NCBI GenBank assembly: GCA_002708845.1
Contig: PAPI01000013.1
Span: 1-64,000 of the forward strand
Source of the DNA: Leeuwenhoekiella sp.
GTDB taxonomy: Bacteria > Bacteroidota > Bacteroidia > Flavobacteriales > Flavobacteriaceae
Reading direction: 5' to 3'
DNA length: 64,000 nucleotides
The notes under the pieces are model-generated. The model did no database searches. It was not told the DNA's origin and saw only the letters and a list, made by a program, of their open reading frames with translations. Below, one piece after another: positions 38,578-47,357 of the stretch. How positions within the stretch are numbered: position 1 is the first letter of the stretch; each line of letters opens with the position of its first letter. A program made the position numbers and the translations under genes.

Positions 38578-39243
38578 TTACCACAATATTGGCTCTTTGT
38601 TCTGCTCGACTAAAGTGGAATTAACCTTACTAAAATGCCTGTTCCCAAACCAGTAACCACGATTTGCACTTAAGGGAGAAGGATGTCCGCTTGTAAGAAT
38701 CGTGTGCTTTGCGGAGTTTATCTTAGAAGCCTTTTTCTTTGCAAAACCACCCCATAACAGGAAAATAACCCCTTCTCTGTTTTCAGAGATGGCAGTAATC
38801 ACAGCGTCAGTAAAAGTTTCCCATCCCATACCCTGATGTGATCCTGCCTGATGAGCACGTACCGTAAGTGTGGCATTTAATAGCAATACGCCTTGTTTAG
38901 CCCAGTGTTCCAGATTACCGCTATCAGGAAAAGGTTTATTTAAATCTGTCTCCAGTTCCTTAAAAATATTGATCAAAGAAGGCGGCATCGCGATTCCTTC
39001 CGGTACCGAAAAGCATAGTCCGTGAGCCTGCCCAGGCCCGTGATAAGGATCCTGACCTAAAATCACCACCTTAACCTCATCTAGGGGGCAAAAATCAAAA
39101 GCTTTAAATATGTCGCGCCCTTTGGGGTAACAGGTATGATTTTTATATTCTTCGCGTACAAAAGCTGCAAGCGCTTTAAAATAGGGTTTTTCAAATTCGG
39201 ATTCTAAAACAGCTTTCCAGCCGGGATGTATGTCAACGTTCAT
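38578..39243 (-). CDS. ung: Uracil-DNA glycosylase, family 1
   Basis: This 221-residue protein has the length and motifs of Ung. The catalytic Asp65 is in VILGQDPYHGPGQAHGLCFSV, LLLNATLTVRAHQAGSHQG follows, and the DNA-intercalation loop is GHPSPLSANRG with the catalytic His. It removes uracil from DNA at the first step of base-excision repair. It is divergent from mutS2 (76-base gap), so two repair-type genes share a promoter region. Confidence 0.97.
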   Translation of the reverse strand: MNVDIHPGWKAVLESEFEKPYFKALAAFVREEYKNHTCYPKGRDIFKAFDFCPLDEVKVVILGQDPYHGPGQAHGLCFSVPEGIAMPPSLINIFKELETDLNKPFPDSGNLEHWAKQGVLLLNATLTVRAHQAGSHQGMGWETFTDAVITAISENREGVIFLLWGGFAKKKASKINSAKHTILTSGHPSPLSANRGYWFGNRHFSKVNSTLVEQNKEPILW

Positions 39244-39319
39244 GAATGTCTTAAATTTACATTGCTGAATTTATAATATTAGTTACTGTTCAGCACCGCC
39301 TTAAAATTAGGCATTTGCT

Positions 39320-41494
39320 ATGATAAAAATTCATCCTAAAACCCTTGCAGATTTAGAGTTCCATACCGTTTGTTCTCAGGTAAGTGCACTTTGCATTACC
39401 GAAAAAGGAAAACTTAAAGCTTTAAAACTACACCCACAACGCAGTTTTAAAAAGACTTTATTTGCTCTTGATCAAACGCAGGAATACATCAATTCTGATA
39501 CTCACGAGACGCCTATTCCCAATCATGGTTTTGACGCACTTGATCACGAACTCAAAATGCTGAGTATAGAAGACACTACGCTTGAGTTGGGAAGCTTCCG
39601 TAAAATTGGTAGCCTGTCTGAAACTGCTAACAATCACCTTAGATATTTTAGAAAGTTTCAGGAAACCTTCCCCGTACTTTACCAGACGGTACGTAATACA
39701 GAATATACCACAGCAGTTACTGACGAAATCTCAAGAATTATAGACCGATTTGGCGAAATAAAAGATGATGCCACGCCCTTGCTTCAGCAAACGCGCAGAA
39801 GTATCAATATGGTCAAGGGCAAGATCAATAGCAGCTTTGCTAAAGCCCTTTCAGAATATGCTTCTTACGGTTATCTGGATGAGATTAGAGAATCTATAGT
39901 GGACAACGTTCGGGTTTTAGCGGTAACTGCAATGCATCGCCGTAAGGTCAAAGGTTCGATTATGGGTAACTCAAAGACCGGAAGCATCGTATACATTCAG
40001 CCGGAAGCGACTCAAAACGCTCAGCGCGAACTCAACAACTTACTGTATGATGAGCACGAGGAGGTCAAACGCATTCTTAAAGCGCTCACCAATTATGTAA
40101 GGCCTTTTGCGCCGTTGCTTAAAGACTATCAAAAGTTGCTCAGCACTATCGATGTCATTTCCGCGAAAGCGAAATATGCCAAAAAGCTTAATGCGGTTTT
40201 ACCCAAAATAACCGAGAATCGCGAACTGGAAATTAAAGAAGCCTATCATCCCTTACTTTTACTGAATAACCGTAAGCGGGGTGAGAAAACCTTTCCACAA
40301 GACATCAGTTTAGATTCAGACAATCGCATAATTGTCATCAGCGGTCCCAATGCGGGAGGTAAAAGTATTACTTTAAAAACCGTAGGTCTTCTACAACTGA
40401 TGTTGCAAAGCGGCCTGCTCATTCCGGTACACGAATATTCGCGATTCTGCCTGTTCGAAAAGATTCTCACCGATATTGGTGATAACCAAAGTATCGAGAA
40501 CCACCTCAGCACCTACAGCTATCGCCTGAAGAATATGAATTACTTTCTGCGAAAATGCGACGAAAATACACTCTTCCTTATCGATGAGTTTGGTACCGGA
40601 AGTGACCCCGAACTGGGTGGTGCGCTGGCGGAAACTTTTCTCGAAGTATTTTACGAGCGGGGTAGTTATGGCATTATCACGACGCATTATGCCAATTTAA
40701 AAATGATGGCTAATGAAACCGAAGCCATCACTAACGCAAACATGCTTTTTGACTCCAGAACGCTTGAACCGCTTTATAAACTCTATGTAGGCGAAGCCGG
40801 AAGCTCCTTTACCTTTGAAGTAGCTCAAAAAAATGGCATTCCGTATTCGCTCATCAATAGATCTAAAAAGAAAGTGGAGCGCGGTAAAATACGCTTTGAT
40901 AAGAGCATCGCCGATCTGCAGAAAGAAAGAAGCAAGTTGGCAAAGACCACAAATTCTCTTAAAACCAAAGAACAGCTGGCTCAGAAACAACAGCAGGAAC
41001 TCGATAAAACCAATGCGCGTATTCAGGAGAAACTGGAAAGCTACCAGGAACTCTACGACAGCAATCAGCGTTTGATTTATTTGGGCCAAAAACTGGACGA
41101 TCTAAGCGATAAGTTTTTTACCAATAAGAACAAAAAACAGCTTATGGACGAGCTGTATAAGGTGGTTCAGATCGAAAATTCAAAGCGTGCCAAACAATCG
41201 GCAAGAGAGAAACGAGCTCAAAAGGCCAAAGAACGCCGGGTGAAACAGGAAGCCGAAAAAAAGGTTGAAGTAATCCGGGAAAAGAAAAAAGAACAGAAGC
41301 AAAAGGCTATTAAGATTGAGGCAGAAAAGCCTAAAGTAGAACTCAAAATAGGTGATCGTGTGCGTCTGCCAGACGGGCGGGCCACCGGAACGCTTGATAA
41401 AATTGAAAAAGGAAAAGCAACAGTAAACTACGGTATGTTTACCACACAGGTCGATCTCGATACACTTGAATTTGTTCTAAGACCCAAAAAATGA
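39320..41494 (+). CDS. MutS2-family ATPase lacking the Smr domain
   Basis: In this 724-residue protein the MutS2-type core and coiled-coil clamp (DTTLELGSFRKIGSLSETANNH, LQQTRRSINMVKGKI) precede the ATPase with Walker A GPNAGGKS at 342-349, LFLIDEFGTGSDPELGGAL (Walker B) and ITTHYANLKMMAN. A long coiled coil (about 515-680, Lys/Glu/Gln-rich) is followed by a KOW-like region (KIGDRVRLPDGRATGTLDKI). The C-terminal Smr nuclease domain of Bacillus MutS2 is absent, and the protein is shorter by about that much. MutS2 proteins suppress recombination or rescue collided ribosomes; the missing Smr domain makes nuclease-based roles unlikely. It overlaps the next gene by 4 bases. Confidence 0.9.
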   Translation: MIKIHPKTLADLEFHTVCSQVSALCITEKGKLKALKLHPQRSFKKTLFALDQTQEYINSDTHETPIPNHGFDALDHELKMLSIEDTTLELGSFRKIGSLSETANNHLRYFRKFQETFPVLYQTVRNTEYTTAVTDEISRIIDRFGEIKDDATPLLQQTRRSINMVKGKINSSFAKALSEYASYGYLDEIRESIVDNVRVLAVTAMHRRKVKGSIMGNSKTGSIVYIQPEATQNAQRELNNLLYDEHEEVKRILKALTNYVRPFAPLLKDYQKLLSTIDVISAKAKYAKKLNAVLPKITENRELEIKEAYHPLLLLNNRKRGEKTFPQDISLDSDNRIIVISGPNAGGKSITLKTVGLLQLMLQSGLLIPVHEYSRFCLFEKILTDIGDNQSIENHLSTYSYRLKNMNYFLRKCDENTLFLIDEFGTGSDPELGGALAETFLEVFYERGSYGIITTHYANLKMMANETEAITNANMLFDSRTLEPLYKLYVGEAGSSFTFEVAQKNGIPYSLINRSKKKVERGKIRFDKSIADLQKERSKLAKTTNSLKTKEQLAQKQQQELDKTNARIQEKLESYQELYDSNQRLIYLGQKLDDLSDKFFTNKNKKQLMDELYKVVQIENSKRAKQSAREKRAQKAKERRVKQEAEKKVEVIREKKKEQKQKAIKIEAEKPKVELKIGDRVRLPDGRATGTLDKIEKGKATVNYGMFTTQVDLDTLEFVLRPKK

Positions 41495-41892
41495 GTGCCG
41501 AAAAAATCATATTGTTTGATGGCGTTTGCAACCTGTGTAACGGTGCTATAAATTTCATCATTAAACATGATCCCAAAGCGCAATTTAAATTTGCATCGCT
41601 TCAGGGAGAAACCGGCACCCATTTACTCGATAAACACCGTATAAATCCTAAAAAAACGGACTCTATCATCCTTATTGAACCTGATCGGGTTTCGGTAAAA
41701 TCTGCTGCTGCTCTGCGTATTTCCAAGGATTTGAACAAAGGCTATCCCCTGCTCTACGCTTTTATGATTATTCCGGGTTTGATAAGAAATGCGGTTTATG
41801 ATTTTATAGCCCGTAACCGGTATAAATGGTTTGGTAAAAAAGAGAGCTGTATGATCCCCACACCCGAACTTAAAAGTCGGTTTTTGGATTAA
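41491..41892 (+). CDS. DCC-family thiol-disulfide-type protein (DUF393)
   Basis: This 133-residue protein has the family signature at its start, IILFDGVCNLCNGAINFI, with a CxxC motif in a thioredoxin-like setting; FKFASLQGETG and the late ESCMIPTPELKSRFLD are also typical. There is no signal peptide, so it should be cytoplasmic, and the function is uncharacterised. The ATG overlaps the MutS2 stop (ATGA). Confidence 0.88.
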   Translation: MSAEKIILFDGVCNLCNGAINFIIKHDPKAQFKFASLQGETGTHLLDKHRINPKKTDSIILIEPDRVSVKSAAALRISKDLNKGYPLLYAFMIIPGLIRNAVYDFIARNRYKWFGKKESCMIPTPELKSRFLD

Positions 41893-41908
41893 AAGATAGA
41901 TAGACCTT

Positions 41909-41935
41909 AAATAAACTAAGGATTTCGTTTATTTT
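41909..41935 (+). terminator. Weak AT-rich hairpin after the DCC gene
   Basis: AAATAAAC and GTTTATTT form a perfect 8-bp stem with a 10-nt loop and a short T-run after it, 16 bases beyond the DCC stop. The stem is almost all A/T, so terminator strength is doubtful. Confidence 0.4.
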
Positions 41936-41954
41936 TAGGGAAACTTTTGATGCT

Positions 41955-43856
41955 ATGCGATTTACACTTTGCCTGTTCGGTCTTCTATTCTCGCTCTCTA
42001 ATATATGGGCGACTAGCAAGCCTATCATTCCTCAAAAATCTAAAATTGAAAAGGTAACGGTCTATCTTCAAGGGGCTACCATTGAGCGTTCTTCATCTGT
42101 AACTGTCAAATCAGGAGTTAACGAATTGGTTTTTAACAATCTTTCACCTGATATTTTAGAGAATAGTATTCAGCTCCGAGGGCTTGACGATGCCAGTATT
42201 CTTTCTATTTCCTTTAACCTCGATTATTTAGATAAAAAGGTAGCTTCCGCAGAATATGAAAATCTAAAAAGTGAACTTGATGAGTTACTCATTAAAAGAA
42301 ATTCGCTGCAAAATTCAATTGAAGGTTATGAGCGTGAACTTAGATTATTGAGCGAAAACCAAAAAATAAACAGTGATAATACTGACCTTTCTTTAGAAAA
42401 AATCAAACAGATAAGCACCTATTATCGGGAACGCAGTACCGAAATTCAAAATACCATTTACAAGTTCAAGCGGGAAACTCAGGATTTAGATCGAAAAATA
42501 AACGACTACCGCCAACAAATGAATAAGCTGGAAGATTCACGAAAAGAAACCCGTGGAGAGATCACCGTTAAACTGCAAAGTGAGCGTGCTACCAATTTAA
42601 ATATCGAGTTGTCTTATACTATCCAGAATGCCGGCTGGTTTCCGCTTTACGACATCAGGGCCGAAAGCACTTCAAGCCCCATTCAGCTCAATTATAAAGC
42701 CAATGTCTACCAGCAGAGTGGAATTGACTGGCAGGACGTAAAATTGATTCTTTCTACAGGCGATCCAAATACCAACAATTTTAAACCCAATCTGGAGCCC
42801 AAATATCTCAATTTCGTAAGTCGCAATTACCGCAATTCTTCAGCTATAAGTAGAAGTAATTACAAATACAATCCTACGCTTCGCAGTGTTTCAGGAATCG
42901 TGACAGATGATTCTGGCGAGCCCTTACCGGGAGTAAATGTGATCCAAAAAGGCACTACCAATGCCGCTCAAACTGACTTTGACGGCCAGTACCGACTTAA
43001 TATTTTAGATGACGGAGGACAAGATTTGGTATACAGCTATATAGGTTTTGATACAGAATCCAGACCTATCTACGGCTCTATGATGAACGTTAAGTTGGAA
43101 GCCTCTCAAGAAGCTCTTGATGAAGTAGTTGTGGTTGGTTATGGAACGCAGAAAAAAAAATCCGTAATTGGCGCTTTAGCAGGAAGAGTTTCAGGAGTAA
43201 CGATTAATTCAGAATCTTACAACGAGAATGTTGAAGCCAAACAAGAAAGCCTTACCAATACCCGTTTTGAGATTAAAAAGCGCTACACTATAGTATCTAA
43301 TCCAGACATCACGACAATAGAAATTGACCAGTTTGATTTACCTGCTAGTTACCAGCATTATGCTGCTCCTGAGCTTAACGAAAATGTATTTTTGACGGCT
43401 ACCGTTACAGACTGGGAGCGTTATGATTTACTTCAAGGTGAAGCCAATATCTATTTCGAAGGCAGTTATGCAGGGAAAACAGCAATCAGTCCACTATCCA
43501 CAACAGACAGTCTCGAAATTTCTTTAGGCATAGATCCGAACATTATCGTGAAGCGCGAAAAGAAAGACAACTTTAAAAGTAAATCCCTGTTAGGTTCTAC
43601 CCGAGTGGTTGATAGGGCTTATGAAATCACAGTACGCAATAACAAAAACACGGCTGTCAACTTACTTCTTGAAGATCGTATCCCCGTCTCACAGAATAAG
43701 GATATTAAAGTATCAGATCAGGAGACAGGAGACGCTTCTTATGAAGAAGAAACGGGTATTCTAAAATGGGAACTCCAATTAGAACCTAGGGGTTCTGCAA
43801 CTAAAAACTTCTCCTATGAAGTGCGCTATCCTAGAGGCCGAAATATAAACTTGTAA
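41955..43856 (+). CDS. MuiA-like DUF4140/DUF4139 protein with an inserted SusC-like N-terminal segment
   Basis: This 633-residue protein is exported by a signal peptide (LCLFGLLFSLSNIWA). Parts in order: DUF4140 (about 30-95; IEKVTVYLQGATIERSSSV), coiled coil (about 75-195), DUF4139 start (about 205-290; NIELSYTIQNAGWFPLYDIRAES), an inserted CarboxypepD_reg-like domain (about 313-385; SGIVTDDSGEPLPGVNVI, TDFDGQYRLNI), then DEVVVVGYGTQKKK and GALAGRVSGV, then the DUF4139 remainder to the end. The inserted piece is the N-terminal extension, TonB-box-like and plug-start motif of SusC-type receptors, without plug or barrel. The mucoidy-inhibitor name is historical; the function is unknown. It is probably periplasmic or surface-exposed. 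Confidence 0.85.
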   Translation: MRFTLCLFGLLFSLSNIWATSKPIIPQKSKIEKVTVYLQGATIERSSSVTVKSGVNELVFNNLSPDILENSIQLRGLDDASILSISFNLDYLDKKVASAEYENLKSELDELLIKRNSLQNSIEGYERELRLLSENQKINSDNTDLSLEKIKQISTYYRERSTEIQNTIYKFKRETQDLDRKINDYRQQMNKLEDSRKETRGEITVKLQSERATNLNIELSYTIQNAGWFPLYDIRAESTSSPIQLNYKANVYQQSGIDWQDVKLILSTGDPNTNNFKPNLEPKYLNFVSRNYRNSSAISRSNYKYNPTLRSVSGIVTDDSGEPLPGVNVIQKGTTNAAQTDFDGQYRLNILDDGGQDLVYSYIGFDTESRPIYGSMMNVKLEASQEALDEVVVVGYGTQKKKSVIGALAGRVSGVTINSESYNENVEAKQESLTNTRFEIKKRYTIVSNPDITTIEIDQFDLPASYQHYAAPELNENVFLTATVTDWERYDLLQGEANIYFEGSYAGKTAISPLSTTDSLEISLGIDPNIIVKREKKDNFKSKSLLGSTRVVDRAYEITVRNNKNTAVNLLLEDRIPVSQNKDIKVSDQETGDASYEEETGILKWELQLEPRGSATKNFSYEVRYPRGRNINL

Positions 43857-43865
43857 TTTATTACT

Positions 43866-44528
43866 TTGAAACCCAAACTCCTCATTTTTGACGTAAACGA
43901 AACCCTGCTTGACCTTAAACCTCTGGCCCGGCGTATCAACACTACACTGAGCAACAATCTGGCTTTTGATCTTTGGTTTAGTAGTTTATTACACTACTCA
44001 TTGGTAGAAACAACCACAGGAAATCACGAAGACTTTAGCAAGATTGCCAAAGCGACCTTTGAGATGACCGCTTTAAAATTTAAAAAAGTAGTTCCAGAAG
44101 AAGAAACAGAGGCCATTTTAGGGCTGATAAAAAAATTACCACCACACCCGGATACTTCTGAAGCTCTCCGTAGACTTCAGGAACAGGGCTATCATTTAAC
44201 GGCTCTTACTAATGGTAATCCTACAGTTGCCAGAGAACAACTCGCTTTCGCTGAACTTGACCAATATTTAGAGCGTATTTTTAGCGTTGATGAGACGAAA
44301 GCATTCAAACCCAATCCAAAGCCGTATCTCTTCGTTCTAGATCAATTAAAGGTAAAACCCCAAGAAGCCTTACTGGTTGCTGCACACGGCTGGGATATCA
44401 CCGGTGCCCAACGTGCAGGGCTTCAGACTGCATTCATATCTAGAGAAAGAAAATTTAAATATCCTCTGGCAGAAGTGCCTACCTATGATTGTAAGGACCT
44501 CAGGGAATTAGTTAAACGCTTGTCCTGA
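43866..44528 (+). CDS. HAD-superfamily hydrolase, haloacid dehalogenase type II-like
   Basis: This 220-residue protein starts with TTG at 43866; an in-frame stop four codons upstream and no nearby ATG support this. The HAD motifs are I: LIFDVNETLLDL (nucleophile Asp); II: LTALTNGNP; III: the Lys in FKPNPKPYLFVL; IV: LVAAHGWDITGAQRAGL. The cap has WFSSLLHYSLVETTTGNHEDF, like L-2-haloacid dehalogenases, but most such proteins act on phosphate esters, so the substrate is open. Its 3' end overlaps the convergent secreted-protein gene by 21 bases. Confidence 0.88.
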   Translation: MKPKLLIFDVNETLLDLKPLARRINTTLSNNLAFDLWFSSLLHYSLVETTTGNHEDFSKIAKATFEMTALKFKKVVPEEETEAILGLIKKLPPHPDTSEALRRLQEQGYHLTALTNGNPTVAREQLAFAELDQYLERIFSVDETKAFKPNPKPYLFVLDQLKVKPQEALLVAAHGWDITGAQRAGLQTAFISRERKFKYPLAEVPTYDCKDLRELVKRLS

Positions 44529-45632
44529 ATTGATGGCATCTATGGTATCTGGTTTAATAACCCAGCTAAAGTGGCTATACGTATTTCCCGTTCCCGTAAG
44601 TTGCATAGACATACCAACTTCAACTGCAGGGTCTTCCGAAAGTGGCAGCAAAGTAGAGGTCATACCTGCAGCTGGCCCTTCAGTAGCCACAACCAATCCC
44701 TCATAGCTCAAAAATTGTAAAACAACACCTGTAGGATCTACCAAAGCAATGCCCTCATTATCATTTTGAAGACTTGTAAATGGAATATTCTTAACCCCAA
44801 GACCTGCGGCAACCTCAACAATTACCCCAGAAATTGACTTAAAAGAAAGCAGAGTCCCGCCAGTGCCATTATAATGATAAATTCGGTACCCCGTCAAATC
44901 AATTCCCGCAGAACCGGCGATTTCAATTCGCTCATTGGTATCTCCTCCTACATTGTCATAATGAATTTCGTTAATCCAAAGTCTGGTGTCATTGTCAATT
45001 ACTGTTAAGTCAAAGACGGAATTTACTCCGATTGTTGGTGCACCCGACCCTCCGCTAATATTTGTAATTGTAAATTGTATTTGTTCATTACCTTCTGTAA
45101 TAGTATCATCTAGCAGCGAAAAAAGTGCCGGTGCATTATAAACACTAACTCCAGCAGGAATTGTAACAACTTGGGAAGTGTTCTCATTTAAGTCTTCAAA
45201 TGAAGAGGCGGCCACAGTAATATTTAAGCCATTTGTGGACGAGGGATTTGTAATATTAAATTCAAGATCAATCAAAGCATTTCCTTCGCTTTGTGATTTT
45301 TCGGTGAGTGTAAATTCAACAGCTGTTGGCCTTACAGAATTTTGGAGCAGATAAATATTCTCCCAAAAATTGCCATTAAAAACCTGCAGCCCATAGATAG
45401 AGGCCGTTGGATCATTTATAAAAATTATCAAACCGACATCATTTGCATTAACAGGTATTAAATCACGTTGGGCGACTGTTAATCGTGGCGGCATAAAACC
45501 TCTGAAACTGCCGTCTGATGATTCACTGCTGATTTCAAGCATAGAAGCCGCACTTGGTGTGGTCGTACCAATACCTATCTGAGCCTGAAGGGATAAACTT
45601 AATAAAGCTAAAACGAGATAAAAAACTTTCAT
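44508..45632 (-). CDS. Secreted protein with Calx-beta-like and lamin-tail-like domains
   Basis: This 374-residue protein has a signal peptide (LVLALLSLSLQAQ). The mature start IGIGTTTPSAASMLEISS is the flavobacterial 'GIGTTTP' head common in secreted surface proteins. A middle segment (about 100-215; TLTEKSQSEGNALIDLEFNI, DDTITEGNEQIQFTITN) has the Calx-beta rhythm of adhesion proteins. The C-terminal part (about 218-374; LWINEIHYDNVGGDTNERIEI) is lamin-tail-domain-like. There is no sorting tail. It is likely an extracellular adhesin-like or binding protein. It overlaps the HAD gene convergently by 21 bases. Confidence 0.75.
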   Translation of the reverse strand: MKVFYLVLALLSLSLQAQIGIGTTTPSAASMLEISSESSDGSFRGFMPPRLTVAQRDLIPVNANDVGLIIFINDPTASIYGLQVFNGNFWENIYLLQNSVRPTAVEFTLTEKSQSEGNALIDLEFNITNPSSTNGLNITVAASSFEDLNENTSQVVTIPAGVSVYNAPALFSLLDDTITEGNEQIQFTITNISGGSGAPTIGVNSVFDLTVIDNDTRLWINEIHYDNVGGDTNERIEIAGSAGIDLTGYRIYHYNGTGGTLLSFKSISGVIVEVAAGLGVKNIPFTSLQNDNEGIALVDPTGVVLQFLSYEGLVVATEGPAAGMTSTLLPLSEDPAVEVGMSMQLTGTGNTYSHFSWVIKPDTIDAINSGQAFN

Positions 45633-45755
45633 ACCTACCTATTTAAATGAATAAATGGTAAGTCAAGTCTTTAAGTTGTGTAGGGCCAACGTATTAGGTA
45701 GTTGGGCATGACCAATTTATAAAATTATTTAATACGAAATCCTTTAATTTTAGAC

Positions 45756-47207
45756 CTATTTTTCTTCGTCAATATCAAAAGCTGCATCGGGTTCTTTGTT
45801 GGGATTGTAGTTGAATAATCCTTCCCCTTTTGCAATAACTGAAGACACAGTTGCATCCCCTGTTACATTAACAACGGTACGGCACATATCCAGAATTCGG
45901 TCTACCGGGAAAATAATACCAATCCAGGCCGGATTCAATCCTACCGATTCCAACACGATGATCAACATTACCAGACCTGCACTGGGTACCGCCGCAGAAC
46001 CTATTGAGGCTAAAGTAGCCGTCAAAACAATCGTCAATTGCTGTCCAATGGTTAGGTCTATCATATGTAATTGGGCCAAAAATACTACGGCTACCGCTTG
46101 ATACAGACAGGTTCCATCCATATTTACAGTTGCACCTATTGGAAGTACAAAACTGGTCACCTTTTTATCAACTCCCAGATTATCTTCTACACATTCCATC
46201 GTAACCGGAAGCGTTGCCGCACTACTAGAGGTAGAAAAAGCCAGAGTTTGTGCCGGCCCCATCGCTCTGAAAAAACCGAAGTAGGACACCTTGCGCACAA
46301 ATATTTTAAATATTAACGGATAAATTCCAAATATCATCAAAGCCAAACCAAGCACGACCGTAAGTGAATACCAACTCAGTCCTTTAAATATCTCAACTAC
46401 TTTTCCTATATCATTACCCGCCATTTGACTAACAACGCCTGCTAATAAGGCGAAAACAAAAAACGGTGCAGCCTGCATAGTGAGGTCTACCATTTTTAGA
46501 AACACCTCCATAATACCATCAACTGCACGAGTAACCGGAGCAGATTTCTTAGGATCAATAAACAGCATACTTACTCCAAAAAACAATCCGAAGAAAATCA
46601 CCTGAAGCATCAAGCTATTATCGGCAAGGGAATTAAAAAAGTTATCAGGAACAATGTCAACTAACGGTTGAAGCGGGCCGGCATCTTTGGTAGCATCTGC
46701 CGTGGCCATCTTATCATTTACTGAGGCATCTTGCAACTCACTGCGTGAAAGGTCTGAGATTTCTTTAGCCCGGTCCATAAACTCTGGATCCTGCAAATAA
46801 TTAATTCCATCTTTAATCACATATCCTTCATTTGCCGCCCAAATCTCGTAACCTATACGATTATCGATTCTACTTTGCTCATCTACCAGTTTTCCCGGTC
46901 CTATAAGATTCACCAGAAAAAGCCCCATTCCTACCGCCAAAACCGTGGTAATCAAATATGCCAAAAGCGTCTTCCCTCCCATTCTTCCCAAACTCGCAGG
47001 ATCTCCAAGGTTGGCAACACCACTAATTATCGAAAACAAAACCAGCGGAACTGCAATTAACTTAAGAAGATTGATAAATATTTTACCAAAAGGTGCAATC
47101 CAGTCAATGGTAAACTGGCTCCAACCCAGCTGACTTGAAATTAAAGCCCAAATAATACCCAGAACCAGACCTATAATAATCTTCCAGTGCAGTGCGAGTT
47201 TTTTCAT
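45756..47207 (-). CDS. Dicarboxylate/amino acid:cation symporter (DAACS family)
   Basis: The protein has 483 residues from the ATG at 47207, giving MKKLALHWKIIIGLVLGIIWAL; the frame upstream of this is non-family-like and basic. Eight hydrophobic helices and two hairpin loops of the glutamate-transporter fold are visible. Key stretches are AFSTSSSAATLPVTMECVEDNLG (HP1 serine-rich loop), TVNMDGTCLYQAVAVVFLA (NMDGT motif), and GSAAVPSAGLVMLIIVLESVG (HP2). It imports C4-dicarboxylates or acidic/neutral amino acids with Na+ or H+. An unusually long extracellular loop (about 105-195) contains many acidic residues. The gene is single, followed by the secreted-protein gene. Confidence 0.93.
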   Translation of the reverse strand: MKKLALHWKIIIGLVLGIIWALISSQLGWSQFTIDWIAPFGKIFINLLKLIAVPLVLFSIISGVANLGDPASLGRMGGKTLLAYLITTVLAVGMGLFLVNLIGPGKLVDEQSRIDNRIGYEIWAANEGYVIKDGINYLQDPEFMDRAKEISDLSRSELQDASVNDKMATADATKDAGPLQPLVDIVPDNFFNSLADNSLMLQVIFFGLFFGVSMLFIDPKKSAPVTRAVDGIMEVFLKMVDLTMQAAPFFVFALLAGVVSQMAGNDIGKVVEIFKGLSWYSLTVVLGLALMIFGIYPLIFKIFVRKVSYFGFFRAMGPAQTLAFSTSSSAATLPVTMECVEDNLGVDKKVTSFVLPIGATVNMDGTCLYQAVAVVFLAQLHMIDLTIGQQLTIVLTATLASIGSAAVPSAGLVMLIIVLESVGLNPAWIGIIFPVDRILDMCRTVVNVTGDATVSSVIAKGEGLFNYNPNKEPDAAFDIDEEK

Positions 47208-47228
47208 AAAATAATCTATTGAATTAGC

Positions 47229-47241
47229 CTTTCGGCGAAAG
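47229..47241. repeat. CTTTCG-G-CGAAAG palindrome upstream of the symporter gene
   Basis: CTTTCG and CGAAAG flank a single G, 21 bases before the symporter ATG. It belongs to the same TTTCGCGAAA-like class of short palindromes that recurs through the window (see findings). Confidence 0.45.
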
Positions 47242-47300
47242 ATAAACAAAAACGAGTTATTTTAAAGGAATGCTACTGCATTACAGTTTCTACAGGGCAT

Positions 47301-47332
47301 AAAAAAACCTGAATACCAGAGTATTCAGGTTT
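47301..47332 (-). terminator. Intrinsic terminator of aroC
   Basis: AAACCTGAATAC (47305-47316) and GTATTCAGGTTT (47321-47332) form a perfect 12-bp stem with a 4-nt loop. On the minus strand it is followed by a run of seven T residues (A-run 47301-47307). It lies 25 bases after the aroC stop. Confidence 0.9.
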
Positions 47333-47357
47333 TAAAATTTTATCATCTCCGTTTTAA

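Noticed and set aside
43061-43260. Possible assembly error or frameshift producing the SusC-like insertion in the MuiA-like gene
   Set aside because: The frame stays open through the insertion, and the DUF4139 sequence resumes cleanly after it, so it reads as a real domain insertion. Long-read confirmation would still settle it.
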